From the NCBI GenBank assembly GCA_032629725.1, contig JAFEVB010000012.1, forward strand, positions 1,178,001 through 1,242,000: 64,000 nt of DNA, in the 5' to 3' direction. The position numbers and the translations under genes were made by a program. The notes below the pieces were generated by a model that was not told where the DNA came from, made no database searches, and was given only the letters and a program-made list of their open reading frames with translations. Shown one piece after another: positions 36,095 to 48,063 of this stretch; the first letter of the stretch is position 1; each line of letters opens with the position of its first letter. This DNA comes from Gremmenia infestans (lineage: Eukaryota; Ascomycota; Leotiomycetes; Helotiales; Hamatocanthoscyphaceae).

Positions 36095-36366
36095 GTCGCA
36101 CTGCGGTATAATGCAGCACGACTGGGGTATAATACAGTATAGAATAAATTTAAATTAATTAATTAATATTTCTCATAAATCTACTTACTAGATAGGAATT
36201 ATTTTATAAGTAAGTGCTTGACTAAGCATATGACTAAGTAGTGGCCAAGTACACTGTGATGCATTATTTACTATGCTATATTATACGCCACCACGCGGGC
36301 AAAATATATTATATAATCCTATATACTATATTCTACGACTACGTGCTATTTATACCGCAGTGCGAC
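36095..36366. mobile_element. MITE-like element with 17-bp terminal inverted repeats
   Basis: GTCGCACTGCGGTATAA at 36095-36111 has its exact reverse complement at 36350-36366, so the element is 272 bp. A near-copy of the left arm, GACTGGGGTATAATACAG (36120-36137), follows CACTGCGGTATAATGCAG (36099-36116) at 15 of 18 positions: a subterminal repeat as in non-autonomous elements. The interior is AT-rich with no coding potential. I see no target-site duplication, so the true ends could differ by a few bases. The element lies about 270 bp upstream of the Zn2Cys6 gene and may affect its promoter. Confidence 0.6.
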
Positions 36367-36636
36367 CTTGAGGAAGTAGAGTGCTTATGCTTGGCGTCTG
36401 GCGTTGCTATGCTATGCAAAAGCGGTGCCATTTGAGCCATACCACCATATGCTATTTAAGCGAATAGCGGTCACACCTCCGCAACGACCTCGAGACTTGT
36501 CTTTGCCGAGCCCCACCCTCAACGGATGAAATAACTCCGCATTATACATACCTAATAAACTCGACTACTATCATATCATATTCTAAATCTGGTTCGAAGT
36601 CAATGTATCGTCGTCTGATGAACAGCTTTTATCACA

Positions 36637-38413
36637 ATGAGCGATCCGCTTCGAGGCCAGCGGGGTTGCTGGACCTGCCGCATACGCAGGAAGAAGTGTG
36701 ATGAGAGCAGACCGCATTGTTCGACTTGCGAGTCGCTGTTGATAACTTGCCATGGTTATGGTCCGAAACCTGACTTCATGGACAATGGAGAGAAGGAAAG
36801 AGCTGTGGCGAATAGCATCAAGGAGATCGTGAAGCATACGTGGAGGCGTAAAGCAACAACTAAGCAACGCACTACCAATGTTAAGTTAGCCCCCAAATCA
36901 ATGAATGGCTCTGTGGACAACTCCTCTTCTGGTCCTGGGTCAAGTCGCCAGTCTGTCTTGGATCGAGGGCCAATAGGAGAAGATTCAGGCACGCTGTCAG
37001 ATCGAGTCGTGGTAAGTCTCTTATTCTATCGGAAACAGAAGAGACCCTAATCTCCTACAGAAGTCTAACTCACCTGCACCTAATATTCCTCCAACGGCCG
37101 CATCTAGTTCTATCCCATTGCATGAATACGTCTTCGTGATGCATTTTCTAGACCATGTGTTCCCGCTACAATTTCCCATGTACAGACCAAAATTGTCGCA
37201 AGGAGGACGAGGCTGGCTTCTTCCTTATTTACTTCAAATACCGCCATTTTATCATGCAGCTCTAGCTTCCAGCATCTACCACCACCGGATAACTATTTCG
37301 AGCAGCTCTACGTACCGAGTTGCTGCGTTGATTCAGCAAGAGAAGCATCTCGAAGATGCAATAACACCAGTCAATCAGTTGGCTCAGAACTCCTGTCCAA
37401 TAAATTTATTGGGTATTGTTATTACAGTTATTCAACTGATGTTTTTTGAGGTATTATTCCACACAAGAAAAACATCACAACTTCTTTGTGTATTGACCAC
37501 TCCGGGGTAGCTTTTTACAAGACATGGCAATGCATGGCAGGCTCACCTGCAGGCAGCAATTATCATGTACGAGAAGGCTAACGAGGGGCAACTATCGAAC
37601 TTTGGTTTAGCGGCTATGTCAAGGACAGCTATACTCGATGACCTCCCGCTCCCGGAATACGAACCTGGAGTTGCTGAAGAGGTTGCTAGCTTTAAATTCT
37701 TAAATGGCATACTCATCTCGCTCGATATCACTTATTCGATCACGGCAGGAACGGCACCACGTCTGCTGCATTACCACTCCATAGTACTCGCTTCAAATTC
37801 ACAGACTCGGCTGGAGGATATCATAGCCTGTAAAAACTGGGTGATGCTCCAGATAGGTCGCATTGCCGCACTATACGACCATAAAATGCAAGCCTTGCGG
37901 CAAGGTCTCTTTGACTGCGCAGGATTTGGGCATGCAGTGGAAGATATCAGTCGTGAGATCCAGACAGGTTCTAACCAAGGGTCGCTAGAACGCTTCGAAA
38001 TTGTTAAAGCCGAATCTGGCACTACTCCTTCTATTCTGGACACCGCGCTTGTCACTCAGATCTTTGCCTACATGGCCTCTATTTACCTCCACTTGGTCTC
38101 TCGTGGATTTCAGAGCTTGGAGGTGTTAGATACAGTCATTTCTGAAGCCATCACAATGCTGAAAACCGAAGTTCCGTCACGTCTTCTGCCAGCTCTAATC
38201 TCTCCACTGTTTATGATTGGATCTGTTTCCGGTCAAGAAAACCAGAGTCTGTTCCGTCGCATCTTCTCTTCTCCACCGGTACTGGATCCCTTGATGAAAC
38301 AGAGAGAAAGGATTTTGCCAATACTAGAAGACATTTGGAGCAGAAGGGAAAACGACCCAAGCTTTGCATGGGAAGATGCGCTTGAATATATTAGCAATAT
38401 ACTACTTGTTTGA
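36637..38413 (+). CDS. Zn2Cys6 fungal-specific transcription factor
   Basis: The model has exons 36637-37011, 37061-37450 and 37541-38413, about 545 residues. The binuclear zinc cluster is complete: Cys at 11, 14, 21, 28, 31 and 38 (CWTCRIRRKKC, then CSTC and C). A basic Ser/Gly-rich linker follows, then the fungal-specific regulatory region (EYVFVMHFLDHVFPLQFPMY; LQIPPFYHAALASSIYHHR; AHLQAAIIMYEKANEG). Intron 2 is uncertain: the frame that contains the conserved WQAHLQAA can only be entered in phase 2, but no GT donor in that phase is available; my junction loses the Trp-Gln. A sequencing slip or an unusual donor are other explanations. Its place among the oxidoreductase genes suggests a pathway regulator, which is inference. 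Confidence 0.8.
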
Positions 38414-39155
38414 ATCCCACAAGGTACTACTTGATCCTAAAATTGAACCCCTATTTAGAAAGCTTATCAAAGATTCATATTAAGGGATTTAAGTTTATAA
38501 AGAACTCATCACGATATTCTTATAATTCTTAGCAATGACTAATGGTAGGTTTTCCCGCACCAATATTTGCCGGCTCTTCTAAGCTCTATCATCTAGTAAC
38601 GGATGTTTCTACTTGTGATTGGTTCTACCTGCGCTGTTCACCCTCATTCGCCATGCAAATGCCAAGTGATCTCTACAGTAGCATGATATGCACTTCTAGG
38701 ACCCATGCAAAAATAGCCTTAGAGATTTGGCGCTCGGAGGAAGGCCACCAGCATATTAATAATTATCTAACAAGTATATATACTCGGTGGCTGCGCTTGC
38801 TTTTCTGGATGTTGGTTGTTAGCGGCGCGGCGAGGACGACTATTGCGCTACGCCTTGTGATTGGACAGAGCTGCGCCGAACGTACCCCTGGATGCCGTGC
38901 TATTCCCTTTTTTAGACGTCCATCCCGACTTTTGCTAAGGCCGCAGCATTACGACGTTCTTAAGATTTGGTAGTGCTGGGCAGGCGGGGTACGTATTCTT
39001 GGCCACGATATTTCCCATATGCAGGCGAGGTTTGAAAGCAGCATGCCAATTAGGTGATATTACACGCCCCCGGCAGCGTTCGAGCTACAGTATATAAACA
39101 GGGACCTGAATTTGCAATGCAATTCTATCTCTTGCTACCTTCTCTTACTGTTAAT
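38414..39155. other. Intergenic with TATA box
   Basis: No supported gene. A TATATAAA sequence at 39091-39098 sits about 60 bases before the chosen ATG of the next gene. Confidence 0.5.
39091..39098 (+). promoter_or_regulatory. TATA box
   Basis: TATATAAA 58 bases upstream of the end of the leader of the FSP1/AIF-like gene. Assigned by sequence and position only. Confidence 0.4.
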
Positions 39156-40562
39156 ATGGCCAATATTCTTCAACACGCCATCACCATTGTTTTCCACTTT
39201 CTCACTGCCAACTACTTTCGACAGATACCCGGATCAACTTCCGAACATCGAATTATGAAGCATATTGTTATTCTCGGAGGCTCATATGCCGGGGTCAGCA
39301 CAGCCCATCGAATCCTCAAACACGCTGCGAAGACTGGGCCTTTCAAGATCACTCTCGTGTCCCCAAATACCCATTTCTACTGGAACATGGCCTCCCCCCG
39401 CGCCTTGATCCCGGGACAACTCAGCGACGCTGAGATGTTTCGCCCGATCGCTGCTGGGTTTGCACAATATCCTGCTAGCCAGTTTGAATTCGTCGCCGGC
39501 ATGGCAGAGTCTCTAAATGTAGAGGCCAAGACAGTGGGGATCTCTTCGGGCCACGGCGAGAAGGAAATGCTCAAGTATGACTACCTCATTCTGGCCACGG
39601 GCTCGAACGCAAAGGGAGAAGTGCCATTCAAGAATCTAACGTCGACGGAAGCGACGAAGGATGCGCTCCATGATTTCCAAGAGCGGATTGAGAAAGCGGA
39701 GACGATTGTCGTAGCAGGGGCTGGTGCGACGGGTGTGGAGTTTGCTGGAGAATTGGCATTCGAGTATGGAAGTCGGAAGGAGATTATTCTTGTAAGTGCT
39801 TACCTTCTCCTTCACATATTTTTCAACCAAGTGTTGGTAATTTAGTCTACTCACTCACTGGCACGTTGAAGATCTCAAGCACCCCTGCAATCCTCCCCGA
39901 ATCGCCCACCAGCGTACAGAAGACCGCAATGAAAGGTCTCCAGAACCTAAAAGTAAACATCCAGCTATCGCAAAAGGTCATCGACTCCACCCACTTACCA
40001 AACAATCGAACCGAAGTCTCACTTTCGCGCGGAGAAAACTTGATTACCGACTTGTATATCCCCACTATTGGACTAATACCCAACTCTTCGTACATTCCCA
40101 CCAAACATCTCAACGCAGAGGGATTTGTGGTCGTAGATGAGTTTTTCGCTGTTAAGGGGGCGGAAGACGTGTATGCCATTGGGGATGTCTGCAATGTCGA
40201 GCCCTTGCAGTTCATCTATGTGGATCGACAATCTACTTTTCTAGCTAAGAATTTTGCTTTGATTCTTGCTGGCAAACCACCCCTTGCCTATAAACTGTTT
40301 TTCATGAGTAAGTATAATAACGCCTTAGCAGCTATTACCCCACCTCCCTCTCTTCCTCCCTTTTCCTGAATTCGAAGAGGAAGTCTGGCTAAATTCCTGT
40401 GGTGTAGGAGTTATTGGAGTTTCGGTGGGTAGACAGCTTTCCACTGGAAATTGGGGGCGTGTGAGAATGCCGAACTTTGTGGCACTGATGATTAGGAAGA
40501 ACTTGTTCCTGCAGAATTTTGATGGGACCGTTAATGGGACGATTGGCGATAGTCCGTTGTAA
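39156..40562 (+). CDS. FSP1/AIF-like FAD-dependent NAD(P)H oxidoreductase
   Basis: Exons 39156-39791, 39872-40307 and 40408-40562 encode 408 residues. These type-II-like flavoproteins pass electrons from NAD(P)H to quinone; animal relatives are AMID/FSP1. Seen: the FAD loop VILGGSYAGVSTAHRIL (about 34-50), LILATGSNAKG, the NAD(P)H loop VVAGAGATGVEFAGEL (about 190), and the second FAD motif DVYAIGDVCNVE. The N-terminal ~15-30 residues (ILQHAITIVFHFLTANYF) are hydrophobic and could be a membrane anchor. ATG choice: the in-frame Met at 39117 would add 13 residues but lies only ~20 bases after the TATA box, so the second is preferred. The last exon follows a TGTAG acceptor. Confidence 0.87.
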
Positions 40563-40892
40563 GACGGAGGAGCTGTTGCTTAGCAATCCACCGTAATATG
40601 CAGGTGAGGGTGAGATGCTGGGCTTTTGGTTCTATCGAGGCGCTCATATGTATTTAAGACTTGATGGAAATGTAAGCTGGATCAAAATGACGCAGTTTTG
40701 AGAGATTCAATTCAGTATCTCCCCCACATGTCCCAATATAGCTGTAAGAGCCTCTTATAACATTTCCAGGCTGGGATTGGACTCCACTTGACCACCTACG
40801 CACATCGCCAGCTATAAACTTTTAAAGAACTTATATTGAAGAGTGGCGTTAGCCTCACAAGTTAGGGATACTTGAATGCCTACTTTAGTCAT
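40563..40892. other. Intergenic, convergent 3' ends
   Basis: Only 3' flanks of the oxidoreductase and the CSC1 gene. Nothing else seen. Confidence 0.5.
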
Positions 40893-43872
40893 TTAAAGCG
40901 GCACCTCGTCGAAGTTCTGCTCATCCCAGTGAACTCTGCCATTTTCTTCATCTATCCACGCAGCTTTGTCGCTTGCCTTTAAACCAGCCTCTTCGTTCTC
41001 GCGCACCTCAATCCTGCTGACCCCAAAGCTATCTCTAGGCAGCCAAATGACTGGTGTCGAAGAGGTCAATGCAGGGTTGAGATACGCCTTCCTCAGTTGA
41101 TCTTCGCTATCATACTGGGGTCTGCCGCCATCCTCGTCAAGATCGTGGAAAGCCTGTTCATCCTCTCGAAGCCAGCTTTGCATGGCTCTGGTTGTGGCAA
41201 AGACGTGAGGCTCAAAGAAGCGTGAAAGGGGGCCAAAGATTCGTTGTGGGACACGTGCTTGTCGGCCTAGGCGTTGAAGATATGAAGGCGAGTCGTCATC
41301 AGCACGGCCTTCCTCCGCAGAGGTGAGGAGAGCTGTTGATTCGTCTCCTGTGCTATGCTCATACTCATGAGCTAGCTCGGCGGGTAGGAGGTCCTTTTCG
41401 AGCGGCGCGAGGTACAAATTCGTCAGATGGTGGTACAGGATGGTGATGAGGATTAGGACACCGATCATAATCCCCGGCCCTGTGGCACCTTTGAGTCCAC
41501 ATAGCCCGATTAGGGCGAGCTCAGCGATGTAAACACCGGTTAGTAGATGCTGGAGCGCGAGAGTGTAAGCTTCCCCTCGAGTGTCGATCTTGGGTTGGAT
41601 GACGAAGAGCAAGTTGTAGCGGTAGGAGAGATAGTATAGGGCAAGGCCCGCGGCGGCGAATCCGAGGACTAAAGGGGCGATGCACGAGTAAGCAATTGCT
41701 ACGCTTTGTTAGTGCGTTTCTTTCAAGATTGAGCAATAGGCCCTCACCGATGATTGCAAAATTAGCAAACTATTTTTTTTAATATGTATGTTAGCGGACT
41801 CTCTTCCGGGAATTTATTTTACAAAATTATCAAAATTGTCAGTTTACCTTCGGGTAGACTTTCCCCCAAGCAATCCCCTTCATGCTGGTATCGCGATTGA
41901 ATTTCTGTCGTGGTGTTTTATCGAAGAACCGACCAAAAAAGATGTACTGGAGCAAGCTTGCCCAACTGAGCAAATTATCCGCAGATGAGGTTATCCCTTG
42001 AATAATAAAGTACGAAAGATAATAGTTGGAAGACGTTGGAAGCTGTTTCGCAAGCAACTCTGGAATAGAAACGGGATTTTTGGCCTTGTCGATCAACTGC
42101 GAGAATACCGTGGCCCCACTGGAAAATACAGCTGTGACGAGGAACACCTGTGTAACTTGATAAATATAGAACCACTTTTGGACTTTTAGTTCATTGGTAG
42201 TGTTTGTTGGGCTACTGCCGAAGGACTTGAAGATAACTAAGAAATCGTGAGCAGAAGTAGTCACGGAGAGAAGACTGGTTTTTATGGAATGACTTGCATC
42301 TGAATATGTTGGCCACATATTTGCTTAGCAGACTCGTAAGCACAGGAGGGACTAGGCCCGACAGGAGTTCAATGATCGGATCGGGAAGATTCTCGAGCCA
42401 AGCAAGCCACTCTATATTGTCAGCTAGGTAGCTAACGTTAGAGATGAGACCGATAAACCCGCTCGGTATTGACCAGAAAACGATCAAGAGGGTGACAATA
42501 GCCGCAGCGATGCCTTCTTGGGAAATTCTCTGTGCGGGTGGTCTTGATAGGTTTTGCCATATAACATCTTTTGGCAATACACCAAGGTACCTCGGAGACA
42601 GCGCCAGTATCTCAGTAGAGGGTACCTGCAAAAATGCATGCTGAGCATCTGAAAGAGTCTTGAACTCTACGAAAACGGCTGCTGGCTCCTGCCTTTCTTC
42701 TTTTTCGTGTCGTTGTCTACCCTCTTCAATGCATGATTCTTTGCTCTTGATAACCTCGCGCAGGGATCGGATGGCATCTACCTTCTCGCTAGCCGGGTTA
42801 TAAGTAGAGCGCTGGTTTGGTCTAATGGCTTTCTTTACAGAGGATGGAAGGTTTTCGTAGCTCGACTCATCAACATTCTGTGACTGGTTTGTTTTACGCT
42901 CCTTCCTGATCGCTTTACGAGCATTTTGAATCAGCGATACCTCTGCTTCTTCGAGCTGAATTACTTTGGAGTCACGATCTGATACTAAGCCTTCTAACGA
43001 CGCAACCTGGGTCACTGGCCAGATGTGGACAGCGTTATCACCGAAGAAATGATGCATGTTGCTCTCTTGAAGCGCGTCTCGAGGACAAGACAGGAAAAGG
43101 ACAGTCCTGGACGATAGCTTTGACGCATTTCTCTTCGAAATAGCCCATGCTTGACGCAGCCCGATGACCCAAAGCCGTTCGCGTGCGATGGTGAACATGA
43201 TGAAGACGAGGAACGCCCAGGCCATTATCGCATGTGCGTAGAAGAAATTCTTCTTGCTGACATTCCCAATACCGATCTTGTCCAGCCCTGTGGATGTGCC
43301 CCCGGCAGCGTTGATGGGCATCAACGTTGGCCAGGTGAGACAACAGCCGACGATACAAATGAAGATAATGGTGCGGAGGAAGCGGAGATAGAGATACGCG
43401 TCTAATGACTCGTGATACAGTAGAAATTTGTCGGGGACCTGGTACATCGTGCGTATCCAGTCAAAGTAGGCTGGACTTTGAGCGGGGGTGCGGTGTCTGA
43501 TAAAACACAGAAAAGGTTAGCACAAAGGAGACCCGGCTGACGGTTGAGCTGACTTCTCCGGTATGGTGCCCATATGGGTACGAGGAGCATATATATTGGG
43601 ATAGTGACGCCGTATGAGCACGAAAATGACAATAAAAATCATGCCTGTTATCTGCGTAATCTTAGCTAAAGGTCTAACGACAAGGAGTTGTTGGTTAACT
43701 CACCCACGTAGGTACGAAGGCCGACACGACAGCTGCTAAAGAAGAAGAGCCTTTGGGCTGAGTAATGTTAGTGTGATGATGCGGGAGGAATAGGCATGTG
43801 TACCTCGGGCTTCGAAGTTGAAAATGCATATTCCGTATCATTGACGATACCAAGAAGTGTCTGATGACCCAT
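40893..43872 (-). CDS. CSC1/OSCA-type calcium-permeable osmosensitive channel (RSN1-like, 10-11 TM)
   Basis: Exons 43872-43804, 43757-43704, 43651-43554, 43496-42317, 42225-41848, 41769-41748 (22 nt) and 41698-40893 encode about 868 residues. These are TMEM16-like, mechanically or osmotically gated cation channels. Layout as expected: TM1 ITGMIFIVIFVLI, FDWIRTMYQVPDKFLLYHESLDAYLYLRFL, TM2-3 and the cytosolic RNA-recognition-like insert with the TVLFLSCPRDA start and PAAVFVEFKTLSDAQHAFL, then the RSN1/DUF221 pore region PSGFIGLISNVSY, and GWLPDP-type LPDPIIELLSGLVPPVL. The junction at 42317/42225 is the least certain: donor GTGGCC is weak, chosen because it restores frame and the domain spacing. 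C-terminal tail ~170 residues acidic and polar. Confidence 0.9.
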
Positions 43873-44705
43873 CCTGAGTATAGTTTGACTGAATCAGTCT
43901 AGAATCAATCCTGCGTGACTACTACCAAGTTATCTCGTGGAGCGACAACTGGCTGGCGCTGAGACGAGTAGTGTAGATTGTCGCCGAGTTGTATGAGGAT
44001 TTGTGCATGTTATTATACCAAGTCGACATTCCAATATAATTCCAGGTCGAGGTCGAGATTACCCCCTATGATCACGTTCGGCGCTAGGATCAACCTCGAA
44101 ACGTGTAGGATCAATGACGTAGTTGCCAAGGCCAAGGCACGGCTTGCACCTATTGTAGCCTAATCGTGTCCCTAGATCTCCCCTGAATGTACTCGCGTAA
44201 CATTGATACTTTTGGTATGGTAGAACTAGATAATCAATAAATCATGATTGGATACTAAAATAGAGAGTAGAAAAGTGCGTGATTGACGTGATTAAAGAGT
44301 GAGTGAGGCAAGGGCGCTGCGGACCTAAATGACTGCGCTCGGAGCAAGGTCGAGAAGGTGTCGCCTGCAGATGACCTCTAAAAGCAAATACTGTATCAAT
44401 TTTCACAAACCGCCATGTTTCCCTATTAGTGTATTGCAGTCTAAGAATAAATTCTTCGAGTCAAGGCAGGCAGTTGTTCTCAATATTCAGAATCACAAAC
44501 CTGATATGAAGACTGCGCCACTTTTAATCATGCAGCCGTTCTAGCTTTGAATCACCACTATAAAGTTCTATTTGTGAAATCATAAGTTCGGTATTTGTCT
44601 CTATATATATATATACATAATACATTTCAGTATACCCACCTTTTCATCTCCATCTACGTACAAAGGTAGCTAGCTACTTGAAGTCAGCCCCAAACGCAAC
44701 TAAGC
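43873..44705. other. Intergenic
   Basis: No supported gene. A TATATATATATACATA repeat sits at 44600-44620. Confidence 0.5.
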
Positions 44706-44927
44706 ATGCGCAGAAACGGACGCTTCTACCCACACGGCGCCGCAGTCTACGGGCTTTATGGAGGCGCTGGGTATTCTCGACCTCGGCACCACGAACTACG
44801 CAATCGCTTGCTGCAGATCTTTCGAGACAAACTTATCAAGCTGTATAGCAGGAATGGGAATCGAAATCGAAGCCCTCGCACTCCCCTCTCGCCTCCACTT
44901 CCATATGTGACTGGTGGGCTTCCTTGA
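44706..44927 (+). CDS. Possible small Gly/Tyr/Arg-rich protein
   Basis: An intact 73-codon frame starts with ATG 90 bases after a TATA-rich stretch. It begins MRRNGRFYPHGAAVYGLYGG and ends in an Arg/Ser/Pro tail (RNRSPRTPLSPP). The composition is not random-looking, but I recognise no family, and there is no intron to support it. It may be a chance frame. Confidence 0.3.
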   Translation: MRRNGRFYPHGAAVYGLYGGAGYSRPRHHELRNRLLQIFRDKLIKLYSRNGNRNRSPRTPLSPPLPYVTGGLP

Positions 44928-46049
44928 GATGGCTGATATATATGGTCGCATGCTGGGAAATGAGGTTGCTTCTGGGTAGGTCTTTGTCCAAGTGGGTTGA
45001 TATGCGTGGTATTTTCACATTTACGGAGAATTCGGGCGTGGCTATACCTACGTACAACGGGAATTTTGGCTGTCCGGTTCGACAACTTGAAAATTGGTCT
45101 TTCCGTCAGAGCCTCTGTTTCCGAGACACAGATTAGTGCGCTTTGAAATTGTTAATGTCCATAATATAAACTTGGTGACAAAGTTTCCAAAGAGGCTTCC
45201 CGGACAAGCAACATAGGCTTGCCGCTTGCGAGGTGATGTGAATACAGTCGTGTAATAACCCTGTCGCATCGGCTCTTACAGGGTAAAGACCGGCCCGAGC
45301 CAATATATTTCTACCTTCCCATGAGGACAACCAGAACATGTTTTTGAAATAACAACTGGGGTTTATAAATTAAAGTTTGTATAAAAGTAGCAACCCTTCG
45401 AATTAATGTCTTTGTTGGCCCGCAATTTCCATGGGTGAATGAGTCCTAGTCGATACTCTAATCACAAACGCTCGAACCACCGATCTGGCTGGTTGGATTG
45501 AAAGAGTCATCTCAAAGAAGAAACCGTCATCCCTAGTCCAAGATACCAGTCGTATAGGCAATTCCATGAATAGAGACAAATGTGGGGTACATTCTATAGA
45601 AGGTAGTTGTGTAACATTGTATATTCTTCTTAAATGTTGAAGTAACTGAAAACGTAATGTATATTATGTATTAAAGGAACTGAAACCTTTTCCAGGCTAC
45701 CGGAGTCCACATCCAGTGTGACTCGCTGCACCTTTGATCATTTACCAATTCAACAGACGCCAAATCCCCCACCTACCCCCCCCCCAAAACTCGATCCTGA
45801 ACTCCATACCTCAAAACATCCCATATAAATGAATCAACATCCCGGAAAGTGATCAAAACTCGGCCCTAAATACCATAGTATCAAAAAATCCAAATCCCCT
45901 CCCAATTTCAGATTCCGTCCTTATACGACTCTCCAAGATTGCTCTTTATTCGCGAAATCAGCTTCACGCCACAATCAATACATTTCCACATCTCAACCAA
46001 CCACTAGACACTTACAAATTCCTCACGAAGCATTCCCACCAGCATATCC
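44928..46049. other. Intergenic, 1.1 kb
   Basis: No supported gene. It includes a C-rich run near 45770-45785. Confidence 0.5.
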
Positions 46050-46223
46050 TCATCTAGAAGAAGGAGGCTTGACTTTCTTCATGGTCGCCTCCAAAAAGCG
46101 TCCTCGCTGCTTTCTAACCTGTGTTCCGCCAGTGGGTGCCACGAACTTGCCCCCTGCGAAGGTAAGTACGGCAATATTGCCAGCACTGAGGGCGAGATAG
46201 TACGTCGAGGTAACGCTAGGCAT
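46050..46223 (-). CDS. Small conserved-looking membrane protein, 57 residues
   Basis: The frame starts ATG at 46223 (MPSVTSTYYLALSAGNIAVL) and ends TGA at 46052-46050. One hydrophobic helix (residues ~8-26) is followed by a basic tail (QVRKQRGRFLEATMKKVKPP). A TATA-like TATATATATA lies 30-40 bases upstream on this strand. This size and layout match small inner-membrane subunits of mitochondrial complexes, such as the fungal ATP synthase subunit k, but I cannot confirm identity. It competes with a frame on the same strand (46285-46079) that has no such coherence. Confidence 0.55.
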   Translation of the reverse strand: MPSVTSTYYLALSAGNIAVLTFAGGKFVAPTGGTQVRKQRGRFLEATMKKVKPPSSR

Positions 46224-47432
46224 TTCGAAGTATAGATAGGATACTGGTGTGTATATATATACAAAGTCGATAAAGTTCGTACCAACTACCTAATGGACTT
46301 GTTTTATTTATTTATATGTGCTTTGAGGAATGGTACTCGTACGAGGCCAAAAGGGAGCTAATGACCTGCAGGTGATTAATGCAACCCTGTGTGCGGGGTA
46401 GACTAGAATGGCCCCACCCCACCCCCGCATTTTAGTAGGGTGCTTCGGGCGCTCCCGCGAAGCCGTTTGGATTCGCAATAATAGTCGCCTGACTTATGCT
46501 AAAGTAACGCGTTCGCGGAATGGGAAGCTTTTTATTGGTTTATCCGGTGGGACTCATATCTATTGTTTAGCATTAAAAGGACAAGTCCTGATGAGTTTTA
46601 TTGTGTATTGTATATATTGCTTTTCACATATGTGTGGTGAGGGGGTGTTAGCGCTACCTTAGCGTGCATGTATAATACGCCTACGGACAGACGTTCTAGC
46701 AATCCATCCTCTGTTGCACCCCATCATCAGTCTTCATGACATTGCTCGTAGTGTTAACCTGAAGAGAGTCAATTGTCAGATGGCCAATCCAAGTTCAAAC
46801 ATATCAGGGCCTCAAAGTAAGGTGTGCAGAGAGATGCGATATTTCACAAGAATTTCTGGAAATCTATCTTGAAAATGAGTTAGGGAAACTGATTGCTGCA
46901 GATAGCATTTTGCTATGAATTGGTTCTTGACTTGCCTCTAGCTGGAAAACAACACTTAGCATCATTCTACCTAGCACTTAACACTGATATAGGACCAGAA
47001 CGGCTTTGCATGATGGATCCTGCAAGAGCTGTTTCACAGTTATGCGATGCGCGGGCAAATAACATAAAAGCTTTGTGCACAAGATATAGAACGATCTCTC
47101 TTTTAGCTTAGATAGTATTAGGTTGTATTTAGGTGATCCTGGCTCCAGGGTCTCTGTTAGGAACGGGACTGGTTTGGCATTGTGTTGGAAGAAACAACAA
47201 GTTTAATCGTGCTGCTCATATCACATATTGGTATTTAAACATCAAATCAAACTCTCTGTCAATCGTGATCAACGGTTTATGAGGTATAATACAATCGCAC
47301 CGATCCAAACAGTTATTAGGCACAGCCTTGTATTTTGGTGCATTATCTCTATGTACGCACCATATTCATGCCAATCCAAGTATCCAACAGCCTCAAAAAC
47401 TACACATTGATTCCTCCATAGAATACCCGTCA
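46224..47432. other. Intergenic, 1.2 kb
   Basis: No supported gene. A G/C-rich partial palindrome, GCTTCGGGCGCTCCCGCGAAGC-like, sits at 46442-46463. Short open frames only. Confidence 0.45.
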
Positions 47433-48063
47433 TTACACCCTCAAGCTCCAAGACGTTCCCCAGAAATCTCGAGTATCTCTCGGTTGCGGTTGCCGAACTC
47501 TCCGGCTCTTCGTTCGACCCAAATCTTTCTTGGGGCTACTACTTCCCCAAATCATGGCTCGAGCCGAGCCACGTTCGGTTCCTCGAGATGCTGTAGTCGA
47601 AATACTGCCACTTCTAGAGCTGGAGGTTGTTTGTGATAGATCGATCTGAGAAGCGTTGAATCCCACTGAGTACATGGAAGCTGCATCGTTGAAAGGTTCA
47701 TCGGACAGTGGAGGATCGTTCTCGGTTGGTGGCGGTGCTGTTGCTTCGGCGAAGCTCATCTGTTGTCCCTCGGGTGGTTCGATGCCTGGGAATGGATGGT
47801 CGGTGGCTGCAACTACAGGTAGTTAGTTTTTGTATAGCAACCATTACAATTAGGTAGGAGAATATATTCTTACAACATGTTTCCCAAGCAATTTTTTCGC
47901 TGTGGTACCGGTACCAGCAAGTTGATTTACCGGGCTTGCTGTCGTACAGCCGCACGTAGTTGGAGGATGCGAGGAGCAAGATGGTTCCGAGTAGGACGGG
48001 GGAGTTGCGATAGGTTGCAAGCAGGGCTTCGACTTGAGGTATCACTGAGATATAAGGCGACAT
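47433..48063 (-). CDS. Hypothetical protein with N-terminal membrane segment
   Basis: Exons 48063-47874 and 47812-47433 encode 189 residues, joined in phase 1 (T/GTAAGA...TGTAG). An alternative acceptor six bases downstream would remove two residues. One hydrophobic stretch is visible at about 20-35 (SPVLLGTILLLASSNYVRL), followed by a Trp/Tyr/Cys-containing segment and then a long Ser/Thr/Pro-rich, Arg-rich tail (SSSRSGSISTTASRG; KSRRVRQPQPRDTRDFWG). No family recognised. Compositional bias and an intron with good signals support a real gene. Confidence 0.65.

Larger units (their letters stand above)
33809..36636. other. Intergenic, 2.8 kb with repeats
   Basis: No complete gene seen. It contains a CTAGT/GTCTAGTCTAGT short tandem repeat at about 34222-34251, an inverted-repeat element at 36095-36366 (listed separately), and otherwise unremarkable sequence. 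The last 270 bases are the presumed promoter of the Zn2Cys6 gene. Confidence 0.55.

Noticed and set aside
46580..46640. GTCCTGATGAG resembling the core of a hammerhead ribozyme
   Set aside because: No GAAA box or closing stems follow within the needed distance.
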